This document shows, piece by piece, positions 25,058 through 33,183 of a DNA stretch of 64,000 nt. Both the position numbers and the translations under genes were made by a program. The notes beneath the pieces are model-generated. The model worked only from the letters and a program-made list of their open reading frames with translations. It searched no databases and was not told where the DNA came from. Source of the DNA: Frigoribacterium sp. SL97 (GTDB lineage: Bacteria > Actinomycetota > Actinomycetes > Actinomycetales > Microbacteriaceae). The stretch is from positions 3,472,001 to 3,536,000 of the forward strand of contig NZ_CP113062.1 in assembly GCF_026625765.1 (NCBI RefSeq). Reading direction: 5' to 3'. Each line of letters opens with the position of its first letter. The first letter of the stretch is position 1.

Positions 25058-26124
25058 CACTTCTCCGTCGTGGCGACGTCGTCGCCGTCGACGACGACCT
25101 GCGCGTCGCTGTCGGAGTCGACCTCGACCGTGACCGTTCCGCCGTCGACCGTCACGGTGACGTCGGCACCGTCGGCGTCGCGGGCGTCGTGGGCGTCGCC
25201 CGAGGAGGCGCGGGTGGCGTCGCCGTCCGAGGCCCGGTTCTCGTCCACCGCGTCGGCCACGCCGTCCACGGCGTCGGCGGCCTTCGCGCGGGCGTCGGCG
25301 ACGACCTCGGACGTCGTGTCCAGTGCGGCGTCGGTGGCGTCGGCGGTCGTCGAGCGGGCGTCGTCGCCACGGTCCGCCGCGGAGTCGAGGGCGTCGGCAG
25401 CAGCGTGCCGCGCCTGGTCGGCCACGTCGCGGGCATCGTCGGCGACGTCGTCCGCCTTGGCGGCCGCCTTCTCGCCGACCTCGCCCGCGGTGGCCTTCGC
25501 CTGCTCGGCGACCTCGCCGGCCTTGTCGCCCAGCTCGCGGGCCTTGTCGGACAGGTCGCCCGCGGCCGTCCGAGCCTTGTCGGACAGGTCGCCCGCGGCG
25601 GTCGCGGCGCGGTCGCGTGCCTCGCCGGCGGCGGCCTTGGTCTTCTCGCCGGCCTCCTTCGCCCGGTCGCCGGCGTCGGACACGGTCTGCTTCGCCTTGT
25701 CCGCGGCGGCGTTCACCTTGTCGGCGGCGTCCTCGTCCGAGTCGAACGGGCCGTGCACGTCCGTGACGGTGACGTTGACCGTGACCTCCTCGCCGTCGAG
25801 CTGCCCGACGGCGTGCTTGACCTGCGTGCGGACGGTGTCGGCGAGCGTGGTGACGTTCGTCGGGTACTCGGCGACGACGGCGATGTCGACCACGAGTCCC
25901 TCGTCGGTGGTGCCGGCGCGGACGCCGGGGACGGAGCCCGTGCCGATCGCCGTGCGCAGGGCGCCGGCGAGCCGCTGGGACGCGGTGCCGAGGGCGTGGA
26001 CGCCCGAGACGCCGAGGACGGTGACGCCGATCGTGTGCTCGAGGACCTCTTCGGGTGAGGTGGCCCGGGTGGACGCCGCGGCGTCGATGTCGATGGGGGT
26101 GACGTGGTGGGTGGACTCGCTCAT
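25057..26124 (-). CDS. Asp23/Gls24 protein with LEA-like helical repeat tail
   Basis: A 355-residue protein. Residues about 20-130 form an Asp23/Gls24 domain (GVHALG, VVDIAVVAEYPTNVTTLADTVR, EVTVNVTVTDVH). Residues about 135-300 are Ala/Lys/Asp/Glu-rich 11-mer-like repeats such as AAGDLSDKAR, present twice in tandem. They resemble group 3 LEA or apolipoprotein-like amphipathic helices. An acidic, Asp-rich end follows. Asp23 proteins coat the membrane under alkaline or envelope stress. The tail suggests desiccation or membrane protection, which is inferred. Confidence 0.85.
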   Translation of the reverse strand: MSESTHHVTPIDIDAAASTRATSPEEVLEHTIGVTVLGVSGVHALGTASQRLAGALRTAIGTGSVPGVRAGTTDEGLVVDIAVVAEYPTNVTTLADTVRTQVKHAVGQLDGEEVTVNVTVTDVHGPFDSDEDAADKVNAAADKAKQTVSDAGDRAKEAGEKTKAAAGEARDRAATAAGDLSDKARTAAGDLSDKARELGDKAGEVAEQAKATAGEVGEKAAAKADDVADDARDVADQARHAAADALDSAADRGDDARSTTADATDAALDTTSEVVADARAKAADAVDGVADAVDENRASDGDATRASSGDAHDARDADGADVTVTVDGGTVTVEVDSDSDAQVVVDGDDVATTEK

Positions 26125-26160
26125 GAGACCGGCCTTTCATCGTGGAACGTGGGTGGGGCG

Positions 26161-26203
26161 ACGGACGGCCCCCGTCCTCGGGTCGAGGGCGAGGGCCGTC
26201 CGT
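26161..26203. repeat. Inverted repeat inside the Asp23 operon
   Basis: An 11-bp stem ACGGACGGCCC/GGGCCGTCCGT lies in the only sizeable gap of the operon (26125-26221). It may attenuate transcription or protect the upstream mRNA segment. Confidence 0.6.
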
Positions 26204-26221
26204 GCGGTGGGGCGAGGGAGG

Positions 26222-26824
26222 TCAGTCGAGCCGCGTCGCGGACGACATCTGGCTGCGCAGACCGCCGTTGATCTGGATCACGACGGGCGTCTCGGTCCCG
26301 AGGACGCCGTCCCAGTGGGCGACGGCCTGGTCGATGCTCCGGCGGATGTCGGTCGGCGAGACGCCGCGACGCGCGTTGGCGGTGACGCGCAGGACCGACT
26401 CGCGCTTGACGCGGAAGGCGGTCACGTCCACCGAGACGATGCCCGGGGTGTCGGCCAGCGCCTCCTCGAGGACCTGTTCGGCGACCTTCGCGTCGACGAC
26501 CAGGCGACCACCGGTGGTCTGGTCGCGACGCGACCCCTCGTCGACGGTGAGCAACGTGCCGGTCTGGCCGTGTCCCTGTCGCAGGGCGAACCAGGCGAGC
26601 AGGACGATCAGCACGAGGCTGGCCGCCGCGACCACCCAGAGGATCCACGGTTGGTCGCCGAGGGCGTCGGTCGCGGGGCCCCTCGCATCGGAGGCACCCT
26701 GCGAGACGGTCTCTTGGACGTCGGGCAGAAGAGCCCCGACGGCGACGGCTCCGCCGGCGAGCAGCAGCACGAGGCCGATGACGAAGACGACGATGCGGTT
26801 CAGAGCGCGATTGGTGCTGTTCAT
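26222..26824 (-). CDS. AmaP-like Asp23 membrane anchor
   Basis: A 200-residue protein with two N-terminal transmembrane helices separated by a short extracytoplasmic loop. A cytosolic Asp23-like alkaline-shock domain follows (RLVVDAKVAEQVLEEALADTPGIVSVDVTAFRVKR is within it). This is the layout of AmaP, which tethers Asp23 to the membrane. ATG 26824 overlaps the preceding stop. It is co-translated with the DUF6286-like gene. Confidence 0.8.
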   Translation of the reverse strand: MNSTNRALNRIVVFVIGLVLLLAGGAVAVGALLPDVQETVSQGASDARGPATDALGDQPWILWVVAAASLVLIVLLAWFALRQGHGQTGTLLTVDEGSRRDQTTGGRLVVDAKVAEQVLEEALADTPGIVSVDVTAFRVKRESVLRVTANARRGVSPTDIRRSIDQAVAHWDGVLGTETPVVIQINGGLRSQMSSATRLD

Positions 26825-27399
26825 GACCCGACCGTTCCTTTCTCGGACAGCTTGACCTTGTGACGCAGGGCCGGGCTGAAGTCGTAGGCGCCCAGTTCGT
26901 CGCGGACGGCCTCGTCGATGCTGCGGACGTCGGTCTGACGGCCGGAGGTGCGGGTGACCTCGATCAGGGCGCTGCGCTTGCCCACGCTGACGCTGACCTG
27001 CGAGGGGTCCACGTCGCCGGCGTAGCTCGCGGTGCGGGCCAGCGAGCGGGCGATGACCCGGTCGTCGACCACTGCCACGGTGCGCTCGGCCTTCGCGCCA
27101 CGACGGCCACGACGGCCCGGCGCGAGCGACACGACGATCAGGACGAGCCCGATCAGCGCGACGACGACCGCGACGGCGGTCAGCACGCCGACCGGAGCAC
27201 TCGCGGCGTCCAGGGTCGAACCGACGAGGTCGGTCGGCGCCAGGAGCAGCGGAGCCGTCCCGACGGCGGCGAGGACCGCCTCGGTGCCGATCCACGCCAG
27301 GGCGACGATCAGCAGGACGGCGAGGGTGATGGCGATGCCGGCCCGCGACGAGTGCGTCTCACGGCGCACGATGCGCTTGTAGAGCGATGCGGTGCTCAT
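26821..27399 (-). CDS. DUF6286-type membrane protein
   Basis: A 192-residue protein with two hydrophobic helices (about 22-45 and 68-92). A basic stretch RRGRRGAKAER and a cytosolic Asp23-like domain follow. It matches the actinobacterial proteins grouped as DUF6286 in Asp23 operons. Starts and stops overlap both neighbours by four bases. Likely a second anchor subunit. Confidence 0.75.
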   Translation of the reverse strand: MSTASLYKRIVRRETHSSRAGIAITLAVLLIVALAWIGTEAVLAAVGTAPLLLAPTDLVGSTLDAASAPVGVLTAVAVVVALIGLVLIVVSLAPGRRGRRGAKAERTVAVVDDRVIARSLARTASYAGDVDPSQVSVSVGKRSALIEVTRTSGRQTDVRSIDEAVRDELGAYDFSPALRHKVKLSEKGTVGS

Positions 27400-27749
27400 G
27401 CGACGCGCTTCCTCTCTCGGATGTCGGCACCGGTGATCTGCAGGTCGACCTTGTCGATGCTCGACCCGGTCAGCTGCAGCACGCGGTCACGGATGGTGGA
27501 CTGGGCCGCCGTGAGGCGGTCCAGCAGGGTGCCCGAACGACGTTCGGAGACGCCCAGGGGCGAGACCCGGATGGGGGTCTTGGCGATCACGCTCAGAGCG
27601 CCGTCGTGGTCGGCCAGCTCGACCGACACCTTCGACGCGGAGACCTCGAGGGCCTCCGCGGTGACGGCCGAGACGACCCGACGCACGGCACGTGACGTGA
27701 TCTTGTTCCGGCCGTGGAGGGCCCGGTCGGCCGTCACCGCCGCGGTCAC
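27396..27749 (-). CDS. Small Asp23/Gls24-like cytosolic protein
   Basis: A 117-residue protein with the beta-alpha-beta pattern of a short Asp23 domain (ITSRAVRRVVSAVTAEAL, VSVELADHDGALSVIAKTPI, RVLQLTG). No membrane segment. Overlaps both neighbours by ATGA-type junctions. Probably part of the same envelope-stress complex. Confidence 0.7.
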   Translation of the reverse strand: MTAAVTADRALHGRNKITSRAVRRVVSAVTAEALEVSASKVSVELADHDGALSVIAKTPIRVSPLGVSERRSGTLLDRLTAAQSTIRDRVLQLTGSSIDKVDLQITGADIRERKRVA

Positions 27750-27934
27750 GACGACCGCCGCCCGCGGAGTGCGTCGGCGAGGCCGCGGACGTCGAGCTTG
27801 CCCTCGACGACACGGCCGACGCCGAACCCGATCGCCATGGCGATCGCGACGAACACGAAGGCCCAGAAGCCGAAGGCCAGGGCGGTCAGCGCCAGGACGG
27901 CGCCGACCAGCATGCCGGTGGTCGTGGCGGTCAC
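27746..27934 (-). CDS. DUF2273-like small membrane protein
   Basis: A 62-residue protein with one long hydrophobic hairpin (about residues 8-43) and a basic tail VEGKLDVRGLADALRGRR. This resembles the small DUF2273 proteins next to Asp23 genes. Four-base overlaps with both neighbours show tight coupling. Confidence 0.75.
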   Translation of the reverse strand: MTATTTGMLVGAVLALTALAFGFWAFVFVAIAMAIGFGVGRVVEGKLDVRGLADALRGRRSS

Positions 27935-28368
27935 TTGACGCGGCTGTCGTCGGCGTCGTCGTCGTTGTCCTCGGACGGGATGTACACGTCGGAGACGGTG
28001 ACGTTCACCTCGGTGACCTCCATGCCGACGACCTGCGAGATGGCGTCGGTGACGGACTTGCGCACGTCGTCGGCGACCTTCTGCAGCTCGACGGGGTACT
28101 CGGCGACGATGACGATGTCGGCGGCGACCTGCTTCTCGCCGACCTCGACCGAGACGCCCTGGCCGCGGTCCTGCTGGTTGATCACGTTGCGGATCGCGCC
28201 GATGGCACGGGCGGCACCGTTGCCCAGGTCGTGGACGCCGCGCACCTCGCGGGCCGCGATGCCGGCGACCTTCGAGACGACGCCCTCGGCGATGGTGTTC
28301 TTGCCGGCGGCGTGGGACTGCGTGGTCTTGGCAGCGGCGGTGCTGGTGGAGGGGGTCACGTTGCTCAT
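27931..28368 (-). CDS. Asp23/Gls24 family envelope stress protein
   Basis: A 145-residue protein, the lead gene of the minus-strand operon. The Asp23 core includes IAEGVVSKVAGIAAREVRGV and VVAEYPVELQKVADDVR. A Thr/Ser-rich N-terminus and an acidic end DNDDDADDSRVK flank it. The ATG at 28368 has an AAGGAGC site. Asp23 proteins are abundant, membrane-associated and linked to cell-envelope homeostasis. Its promoter should lie in the 283-base divergent region shared with the sigma-factor operon. Confidence 0.88.
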   Translation of the reverse strand: MSNVTPSTSTAAAKTTQSHAAGKNTIAEGVVSKVAGIAAREVRGVHDLGNGAARAIGAIRNVINQQDRGQGVSVEVGEKQVAADIVIVAEYPVELQKVADDVRKSVTDAISQVVGMEVTEVNVTVSDVYIPSEDNDDDADDSRVK

Positions 28369-28651
28369 GGTTGCTCCTTGCTCTGGACCGGTGGGACCGG
28401 TCGGTGTCGGGGTGCCCGTGAAGCGGGTCACATCATTCAGACGCACGGGGCACGGCAGGTGTCATGGTGGGTCAGCCAGCTTTCAGGGAACGATTCACCA
28501 CCACTCACATTTCGGCCATCACGTCCCCCGATCCGGGCACGGGGTGGTAGTCAAGGGGCATGACGCGGGCCGTCCGGGCCTCGTCCCGGGGTCCCCCCCG
28601 CGTCCCGTCCCGCCGGGCCCAGTCCCGCCCGTCCGATCGCAGGAGGTCGTC

Positions 28652-29209
28652 ATCACCACCGACGACCCCCTCCTCGACGCCGCGGACGCGACGTTGGCCG
28701 TGCGGGCCCGCGACGGCGACGTCCACGCCTACGAGGTCATCGCGCGCCGACACGGACCGCTGATGCGCGTGTACGCCGCGCGCCTCCTGGGCTCCGACCT
28801 CGAGTCGGACGACGTCGTGCAGGACGCCTTCATGACGGCCTGGCGACGCCTGGCCGACCTCGACGACCCGTCGCGGGTGCGCAACTGGCTGATGCGCATC
28901 GTCAGCAACAAGGCGGTCGACCGTCTGCGCGTGCGACGCGACCACGACGACGTCGACCGGCTCGAGGTGTCGGCCCCGCGCCACGAGACGCCCGAACGCG
29001 TGGTCGAGGCCCGGTTGCAGCTCGACGCCATGTGGTCGGCCCTCGACAAGCTCCCCCTCGACCAGCGACGGTGTTGGCTGTTGCGTGAGACCGCCGACTA
29101 CTCGTACGCGGACATCGCCGAGGCCCTCGACCTGCCCGTCTCGACGGTCCGGGGCAAGATCGCGCGGGCCCGGGTGTTCCTCATGACCGAGATGGAGGCG
29201 TGGCGATGA
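28652..29209 (+). CDS. ECF-type RNA polymerase sigma factor
   Basis: A 185-residue sigma-70-family protein with region 2 (YAARLLGSDLESDDVVQDAF, RNWLMRIVSNKAVDRLR) and region 4 (LDQRRCWLLRETADYSYADIAEALDLPVSTVRGKIARAR). The start is uncertain. A perfect AGGAGG (28641-28646) is followed five bases later by ATC, in frame. The only standard in-frame starts nearby are a distal GTG (28544), TTG 28694 and GTG 28700, and the last two would cut into region 2. ATC 28652 is therefore my working start. It leads an operon with two Asp23-type proteins, so it probably drives the divergent envelope-stress operon. Confidence 0.85.
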   Translation: MTTDDPLLDAADATLAVRARDGDVHAYEVIARRHGPLMRVYAARLLGSDLESDDVVQDAFMTAWRRLADLDDPSRVRNWLMRIVSNKAVDRLRVRRDHDDVDRLEVSAPRHETPERVVEARLQLDAMWSALDKLPLDQRRCWLLRETADYSYADIAEALDLPVSTVRGKIARARVFLMTEMEAWR

Positions 29210-29814
29210 CGACCGACGACCGCTCCCCCCTCGACGTGCCCGAGGACGACGACACGGTGGACGGCATCCCCGCCGACCGCCTCGCGGACTACCTCGACGC
29301 CGGACGCATGCCCCGCGACCCGGCCATCGAGGGCTCGGCGGCCTGCCGCCTGTACCTGCAGTCGTTGGCCCGGGTGCACGACCTGTCCCGCGCCTCCCTC
29401 GAGCACGAGGCCCGCCGCGAACCCGACCGGGACGGCGCCTGGATCGACGGCCTCCTCGACTCGATCCGTCGAGAGGTCGTCGGCGGCCGGGTGATCCCGA
29501 TCGGCCACCCCGACCCCGCGGTCCGGTTGAGCGTCACCGAGGCCGCGGCGCGCGGGCTCGTGCGACGGGCGGGCGACGAGCAGTCCGGCGTCGTGCTCGG
29601 GTCGACGACCTTCGACGGCGACCTGACGACGGCGGGGGCCGACGTGGTCGTGCGGGTGACCGCCGCGGCCCGGTACGGACTCGACCTCGGCGCCGTCGCG
29701 GACGAGCTGCGCACCCGCATCACCGAGACGCTGACGCGGCACACCGGGCTGACCGTCGTCCGGGTCGACGTGCTCGTCGACGACGTCTTCGTGGCGAGAG
29801 AGGACGAGCGATGA
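29206..29814 (+). CDS. Asp23-like protein, possible anti-sigma partner
   Basis: A 202-residue protein whose ATG overlaps the sigma-factor stop. The acidic N-terminal half (DRLADYLDAGRMPRDPAIEG, SAACRLYLQSLARV) resembles the short cytosolic segment of anti-sigma factors without an HCxxC motif. The C-terminal half is an Asp23-type domain (ADVVVRVTAAARYGLDL, TVVRVDVLVDDVF). Directly after a sigma gene this may couple Asp23 assembly state to sigma activity. That role is inferred. Confidence 0.65.
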   Translation: MTTDDRSPLDVPEDDDTVDGIPADRLADYLDAGRMPRDPAIEGSAACRLYLQSLARVHDLSRASLEHEARREPDRDGAWIDGLLDSIRREVVGGRVIPIGHPDPAVRLSVTEAAARGLVRRAGDEQSGVVLGSTTFDGDLTTAGADVVVRVTAAARYGLDLGAVADELRTRITETLTRHTGLTVVRVDVLVDDVFVAREDER

Positions 29815-30143
29815 GCGACGACCTGCTCTCCCGTGACCTGACCGAGGTGCTGCGCGGCGTCGAGGGCGTGGTCGACGTGTTCGACGCGCACCCCGTCGTC
29901 GAGGGGGCGGTGCGGGCCGTCGCGGCCGGCCTCGACCTCGCGGGCTCGACCGGCCTCGTCGAGATCTCGCGGGCGGCCGGTTCGGTGTCCGTCACCGCCC
30001 ACGTGGCGACCGGACTCGACGTCCCGACGCCCGAGACGCTGGCCCGGGCGGCCGACGCGCTGCGGGGACGCCTGGCCGCCTCCGGCGTGACGGGCGACGT
30101 CGTGGTGTCGGTCTCGGCCCGTCTGGTCGACGCATCCCGCTGA
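29811..30143 (+). CDS. Small Asp23-related protein
   Basis: A 110-residue protein overlapping the previous gene by ATGA. It has a compact alpha/beta pattern with GLVEISRAAGSVSVTAHVATGLDVPT and DVVVSVSARLVD, consistent with a divergent Asp23 domain, and no membrane segment. Third gene of the sigma operon; its function is not otherwise identifiable. Confidence 0.6.
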   Translation: MSDDLLSRDLTEVLRGVEGVVDVFDAHPVVEGAVRAVAAGLDLAGSTGLVEISRAAGSVSVTAHVATGLDVPTPETLARAADALRGRLAASGVTGDVVVSVSARLVDASR

Positions 30144-30156
30144 CCGCGGGACGACG

Positions 30157-30195
30157 AGGAGGCGCGGTGCCGGTCCGACCGACACCGCGCCTCCT
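30157..30195. terminator. Terminator of paired GGAGGCGCGG
   Basis: AGGAGGCGCGGTG and its complement enclose a CCGGTC-centred loop, nearly identical to the element at 23906-23947. It separates the convergent sigma operon and hexulose-phosphate synthase gene. Confidence 0.85.
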
Positions 30196-30242
30196 GCGCG
30201 TCAGCGCTCTCTCGTGAGCCGCTGCGGGTGGTGCTGGTGCTG

Positions 30243-30866
30243 CTACTTGATGGCGGCGCGGATCTCGGCGGCGGCACCGGCGACGTCGTCGGCCGAGTAG
30301 ATCGCGGCACCGGCGACGGCGACGTCGGCTCCGGCGTCCTGGACCGAGCCGACCGTGGCGGCCTTGACGCCACCGGCGACCGAGAACGGCACGCCCGAGG
30401 CCTTGCCGGCCTCGAGCAGCTTCTCGAAGGTGAAGCCTTCTTCGGCCTGCTCGTCGAGCCCGGCGTGCATCTCGACGAACTCGGCGCCGAGCGCGACGAC
30501 CTCCTTGGCACGGGCGGCCTTGTCGCCGACGCCGATGAGGTCGACGACGATGCCCTTGCCGTGGGCCTTGGCCGCCTTGACGGCACCAGCGATGGTGCTG
30601 TCACCGGCGACGCCGAGCACGGTCACCAGGTCGGCGCCGGCCTTGAACGCCTCGCCCGCCTCGAGCTCGCCCGCATCCATCGTCTTGAGGTCGGCGAAGA
30701 CGATCTTGTCGGGGTGCGCCTCTTTGATCGCGGTGATGGCGCGGAAGCCCTCGGCCTTGATCAGTGGAGTGCCGAGCTCGATGATGTCGACGCTCGGCGC
30801 GGCGGCGGCGGCCAGCTCGAGGGCGGCGTCGGTGGTCAGGGTGTCCATGGCGAACTGCAGCTTCAT
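30243..30866 (-). CDS. hxlA: 3-hexulose-6-phosphate synthase
   Basis: A 207-residue TIM-barrel enzyme of the HPS/KGPDC family. It condenses formaldehyde with ribulose 5-phosphate, or performs the related decarboxylation of ketogulonate phosphate. Motifs: MKLQFAMDTL, DIIELGTPL, FADLKTMDAGELEA with metal-binding Asp/Lys/Asp, VDLIGV, and AGGV followed by VAVAGAAIYSADD. ATG 30866 has an AGGAG site. The usual partner phosphohexuloisomerase (HxlB) is not adjacent. A formaldehyde-detoxifying role is the likely use, with the isomerase elsewhere. Confidence 0.88.
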   Translation of the reverse strand: MKLQFAMDTLTTDAALELAAAAAPSVDIIELGTPLIKAEGFRAITAIKEAHPDKIVFADLKTMDAGELEAGEAFKAGADLVTVLGVAGDSTIAGAVKAAKAHGKGIVVDLIGVGDKAARAKEVVALGAEFVEMHAGLDEQAEEGFTFEKLLEAGKASGVPFSVAGGVKAATVGSVQDAGADVAVAGAAIYSADDVAGAAAEIRAAIK

Positions 30867-31042
30867 GTGGTGCTCCTCGTGGGGGCGACGGGGCCCGATC
30901 GGGCCTCTGGTACGTCGTCGATCCCGTCGCCTTCGATCCTGGTCCGACGATGCTGTGAGAGCAGCCCCTCGACGGGGGCGTCCCACCCATCCGTTCGGGT
31001 AGGGAGGGTGGCGTCGGGTAGGCGGACGCCTAGGGTGGGCGC

Positions 31043-31894
31043 ATGAGCCACACCGTGCACGACGTCCCCGGTCGGGCCGGTTCCGACACCCTGGCCCGGA
31101 CCCTGGCGTCCGAGCACGCGCGGGCGACCGCCGACCTGGTCGACCGGCATGCGATGACGCTCGAGTCCGTGCTGGCCGCCCTGCGCTCACGACGCCTCGA
31201 CGACCGGGCGGCACGGGCCGAGGCCATCGACGTCGCGGCGGGGGCCCTGGTCGCCCTCCGGACGGGGTCCGACCGCGACCGCGGGACCACCCTCGAACCG
31301 GTCGTCGGGGCCTTCGCGCGCCTCCGGTCCGACCTGCGGCCGCTCGTGCGCTTCGGCGACCTGGACGTCCAGTTCGTCGAGCCTCCGGCGACGGGTCGGG
31401 CCCTGCCGGGCGACGTCGCGCACGTGGCCCGGGCCGTCGTCCGGAACGCCGTGCTCGCCTTCGTCGACGCGGGGGACGCACGTCGGGTGCGCATCCAGTG
31501 GGACTGCGACGGCCTGAACCTGCTGATCGCGATCCGTGACGACGGCGCGGGCGAGTTGACGGCACACGACGACGCGCTGCGGCCGATCACCGAGCAGGTC
31601 TCGGGGGTCGGGGGCGAGCTGACGGTGGCGTCGACCGTGGGGTGGGGCTCGGAGTTGACGGTGCGCCTGCCGCTCGACCCGCCGCCGTCGAACGAGCCGT
31701 GGGAGCTGGTCGCGGCCCTGAGCGAGCGGGAACGCGAGGTGCTGCACCGGGTCGCGGCCGGCGACCGGAACCGCGACATCGCGGCGGTGCTCGGCATCAG
31801 CGACAACACGGTGAAGTTCCACGTGTCGAACCTGTTGCGCAAGCTCGGGGCCCGCAGCCGCACCGAGCTCGCCGCCCTCGCCTCGTCCCCCTGA
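31043..31894 (+). CDS. HATPase-LuxR fusion regulator
   Basis: A 283-residue protein. A helical N-terminal region (about 25-70) is followed by a GHKL/histidine-kinase-like ATPase domain (DVAHVARAVVRNAVLAF, IRDDGAGEL, GVGGELTVASTVGWGSELTV). It ends in a LuxR/NarL DNA-binding domain (LSEREREVLHRVAAG, IAAVLGISDNTVKFHVSNLLRKL). There is no receiver domain. This looks like a kinase catalytic core wired directly to an output HTH. TAGGGT at 31031-31036 lies six bases before the ATG, so it is probably leaderless. It is divergent from hxlA and may control it. Confidence 0.82.
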   Translation: MSHTVHDVPGRAGSDTLARTLASEHARATADLVDRHAMTLESVLAALRSRRLDDRAARAEAIDVAAGALVALRTGSDRDRGTTLEPVVGAFARLRSDLRPLVRFGDLDVQFVEPPATGRALPGDVAHVARAVVRNAVLAFVDAGDARRVRIQWDCDGLNLLIAIRDDGAGELTAHDDALRPITEQVSGVGGELTVASTVGWGSELTVRLPLDPPPSNEPWELVAALSEREREVLHRVAAGDRNRDIAAVLGISDNTVKFHVSNLLRKLGARSRTELAALASSP

Positions 31895-31934
31895 CCCGGA
31901 GGCGGCACTCTGCCCTCTCGCCCCCTGCGCCGAT

Positions 31935-31990
31935 CGAGTGGGCAGAAAACGTCCTTCATCTCGACGGCAAGGACATCTTCTGCCCACTCG
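31935..31990. repeat. Two-tier palindrome (copy 3)
   Basis: Outer arms CGAGTGGGCAGAA (31935-31947) and the complement (31978-31990) enclose GTCCTT/AAGGAC inner arms. The architecture matches the other palindromes but the sequence differs. It lies in the 227-base gap between convergent genes (31895-32121); nothing else is recognised in that gap. Confidence 0.7.
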
Positions 31991-32121
31991 GCGCCCGGGG
32001 TGCGGAGCCGACCCCCGTGGTGCCCGTGGCGAGCGACGCGGCTGGTGGCGTCAGAGGATCACCTCTCGCCAGCGATCGTGCGGTTACTGTGGCTCTGGCC
32101 GTGGCACGCGTCACGTCGTCG

Positions 32122-33183
32122 CTAGGTCCGCCGCCTCGCCATCACGGCGCGCTGCAGGAGCACGAAGACCAGGAGTATCCCGCCGGTGATGATGGTCGTC
32201 GCCTCGGGCGGGATGCCTCCGTCTCGCGTGATGAGCACGTTCATGAGGCCGAGCACGAGCGCTCCCACGACGGACCCGAGCACGAAGCCGACGCCGCCGG
32301 TGAGGAGGGTGCCACCGATCACCGTGGCGGCGATCGAATCGAGCTCCCACCCGATGCCGGTGATGTTCTGCGCGCTCCCGAGCCGGGCCGTGTAGATGAC
32401 CGAGGCGAGCCCTGCCAGCGATCCGCTGATCACGTAGACGGCGAGCTTCGTGCGGCGAACCGGGAGGCCCATGAGGGCGGCCGACTGCTCCGACCCGCCG
32501 ATCGCGTACACGGTGCGCCCCAGACGCGTGCGGTGCAGCACGAAGAACGCGACGGCGACCACCACGAGCGCCATGAGCACGCCCGGAGTCGTCACGACGT
32601 CGTTCACCTTGGGACCGTCCACGACCTTCATGTTCGTCGCGAGCGAGCGGATGGGCGACTCGTCGGCGAGTCGTTCGGGCACCGTGCTGAGGATGGAGGC
32701 GAGGCCCCGTCCGAGGAACATCATCGCGAGCGTCGCGATGAACGGCTGCACGTCGAAGAACTGGATCAGCACGCCCGAGACGACGCCGGATGCCGTGCCG
32801 ATGAGGATCATCAGCACCATCACGACCCAGGGGTTCCAGCCGGCGTTCGCGAGCAGCACGCCCGCGACGCTGCTGACCGCGACGATCGCACCGACGGAGA
32901 GGTCGATGCCCCCCGTGAGGATCACGAACGTGAGCCCCACGGCCAGGACGATCACATGGGCGTTGTTGATGAGCAGGTTCGACAGGGTCGCGGCCTGCAC
33001 GATGCGGCCGTAGGCGATCTCTCCGTAGGCAAGCATGGCGATCAGGATCACCAGGGCGGCGACCGTCGGCAGGGAATCGAGTCGGAGCCGCATGCGGCGA
33101 CGCGGTTCGAGGGGACCGTTGCCGGGGCCCGGACCGGGGGTCGGCGTGGGGGTGAGGGGCGGGCGGATCGTCGTGGCGCTCAT
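32122..33183 (-). CDS. yjfF: Galactofuranose-type ABC permease YjfF
   Basis: A 353-residue CUT2-family permease. After a Pro-rich N-terminal tail it has the family segments VGLTFVILTGGIDLSVG, QPFIATLAMMFLGRGLA and YAIGGSEQSAALMGLPV. Gene order binding protein, ATPase, permease, permease matches ytfQ-ytfR-ytfT-yjfF. ATG 33183 overlaps the YtfT stop. It forms the second half of the heterodimeric channel. Confidence 0.85.
   Translation of the reverse strand: MSATTIRPPLTPTPTPGPGPGNGPLEPRRRMRLRLDSLPTVAALVILIAMLAYGEIAYGRIVQAATLSNLLINNAHVIVLAVGLTFVILTGGIDLSVGAIVAVSSVAGVLLANAGWNPWVVMVLMILIGTASGVVSGVLIQFFDVQPFIATLAMMFLGRGLASILSTVPERLADESPIRSLATNMKVVDGPKVNDVVTTPGVLMALVVVAVAFFVLHRTRLGRTVYAIGGSEQSAALMGLPVRRTKLAVYVISGSLAGLASVIYTARLGSAQNITGIGWELDSIAATVIGGTLLTGGVGFVLGSVVGALVLGLMNVLITRDGGIPPEATTIITGGILLVFVLLQRAVMARRRT

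Noticed and set aside
28560..28763. Alternative ATG frame over the start of the sigma factor
   Set aside because: It is in another frame, Arg/Ser-rich, and ends inside the sigma gene; it does not encode region 2.
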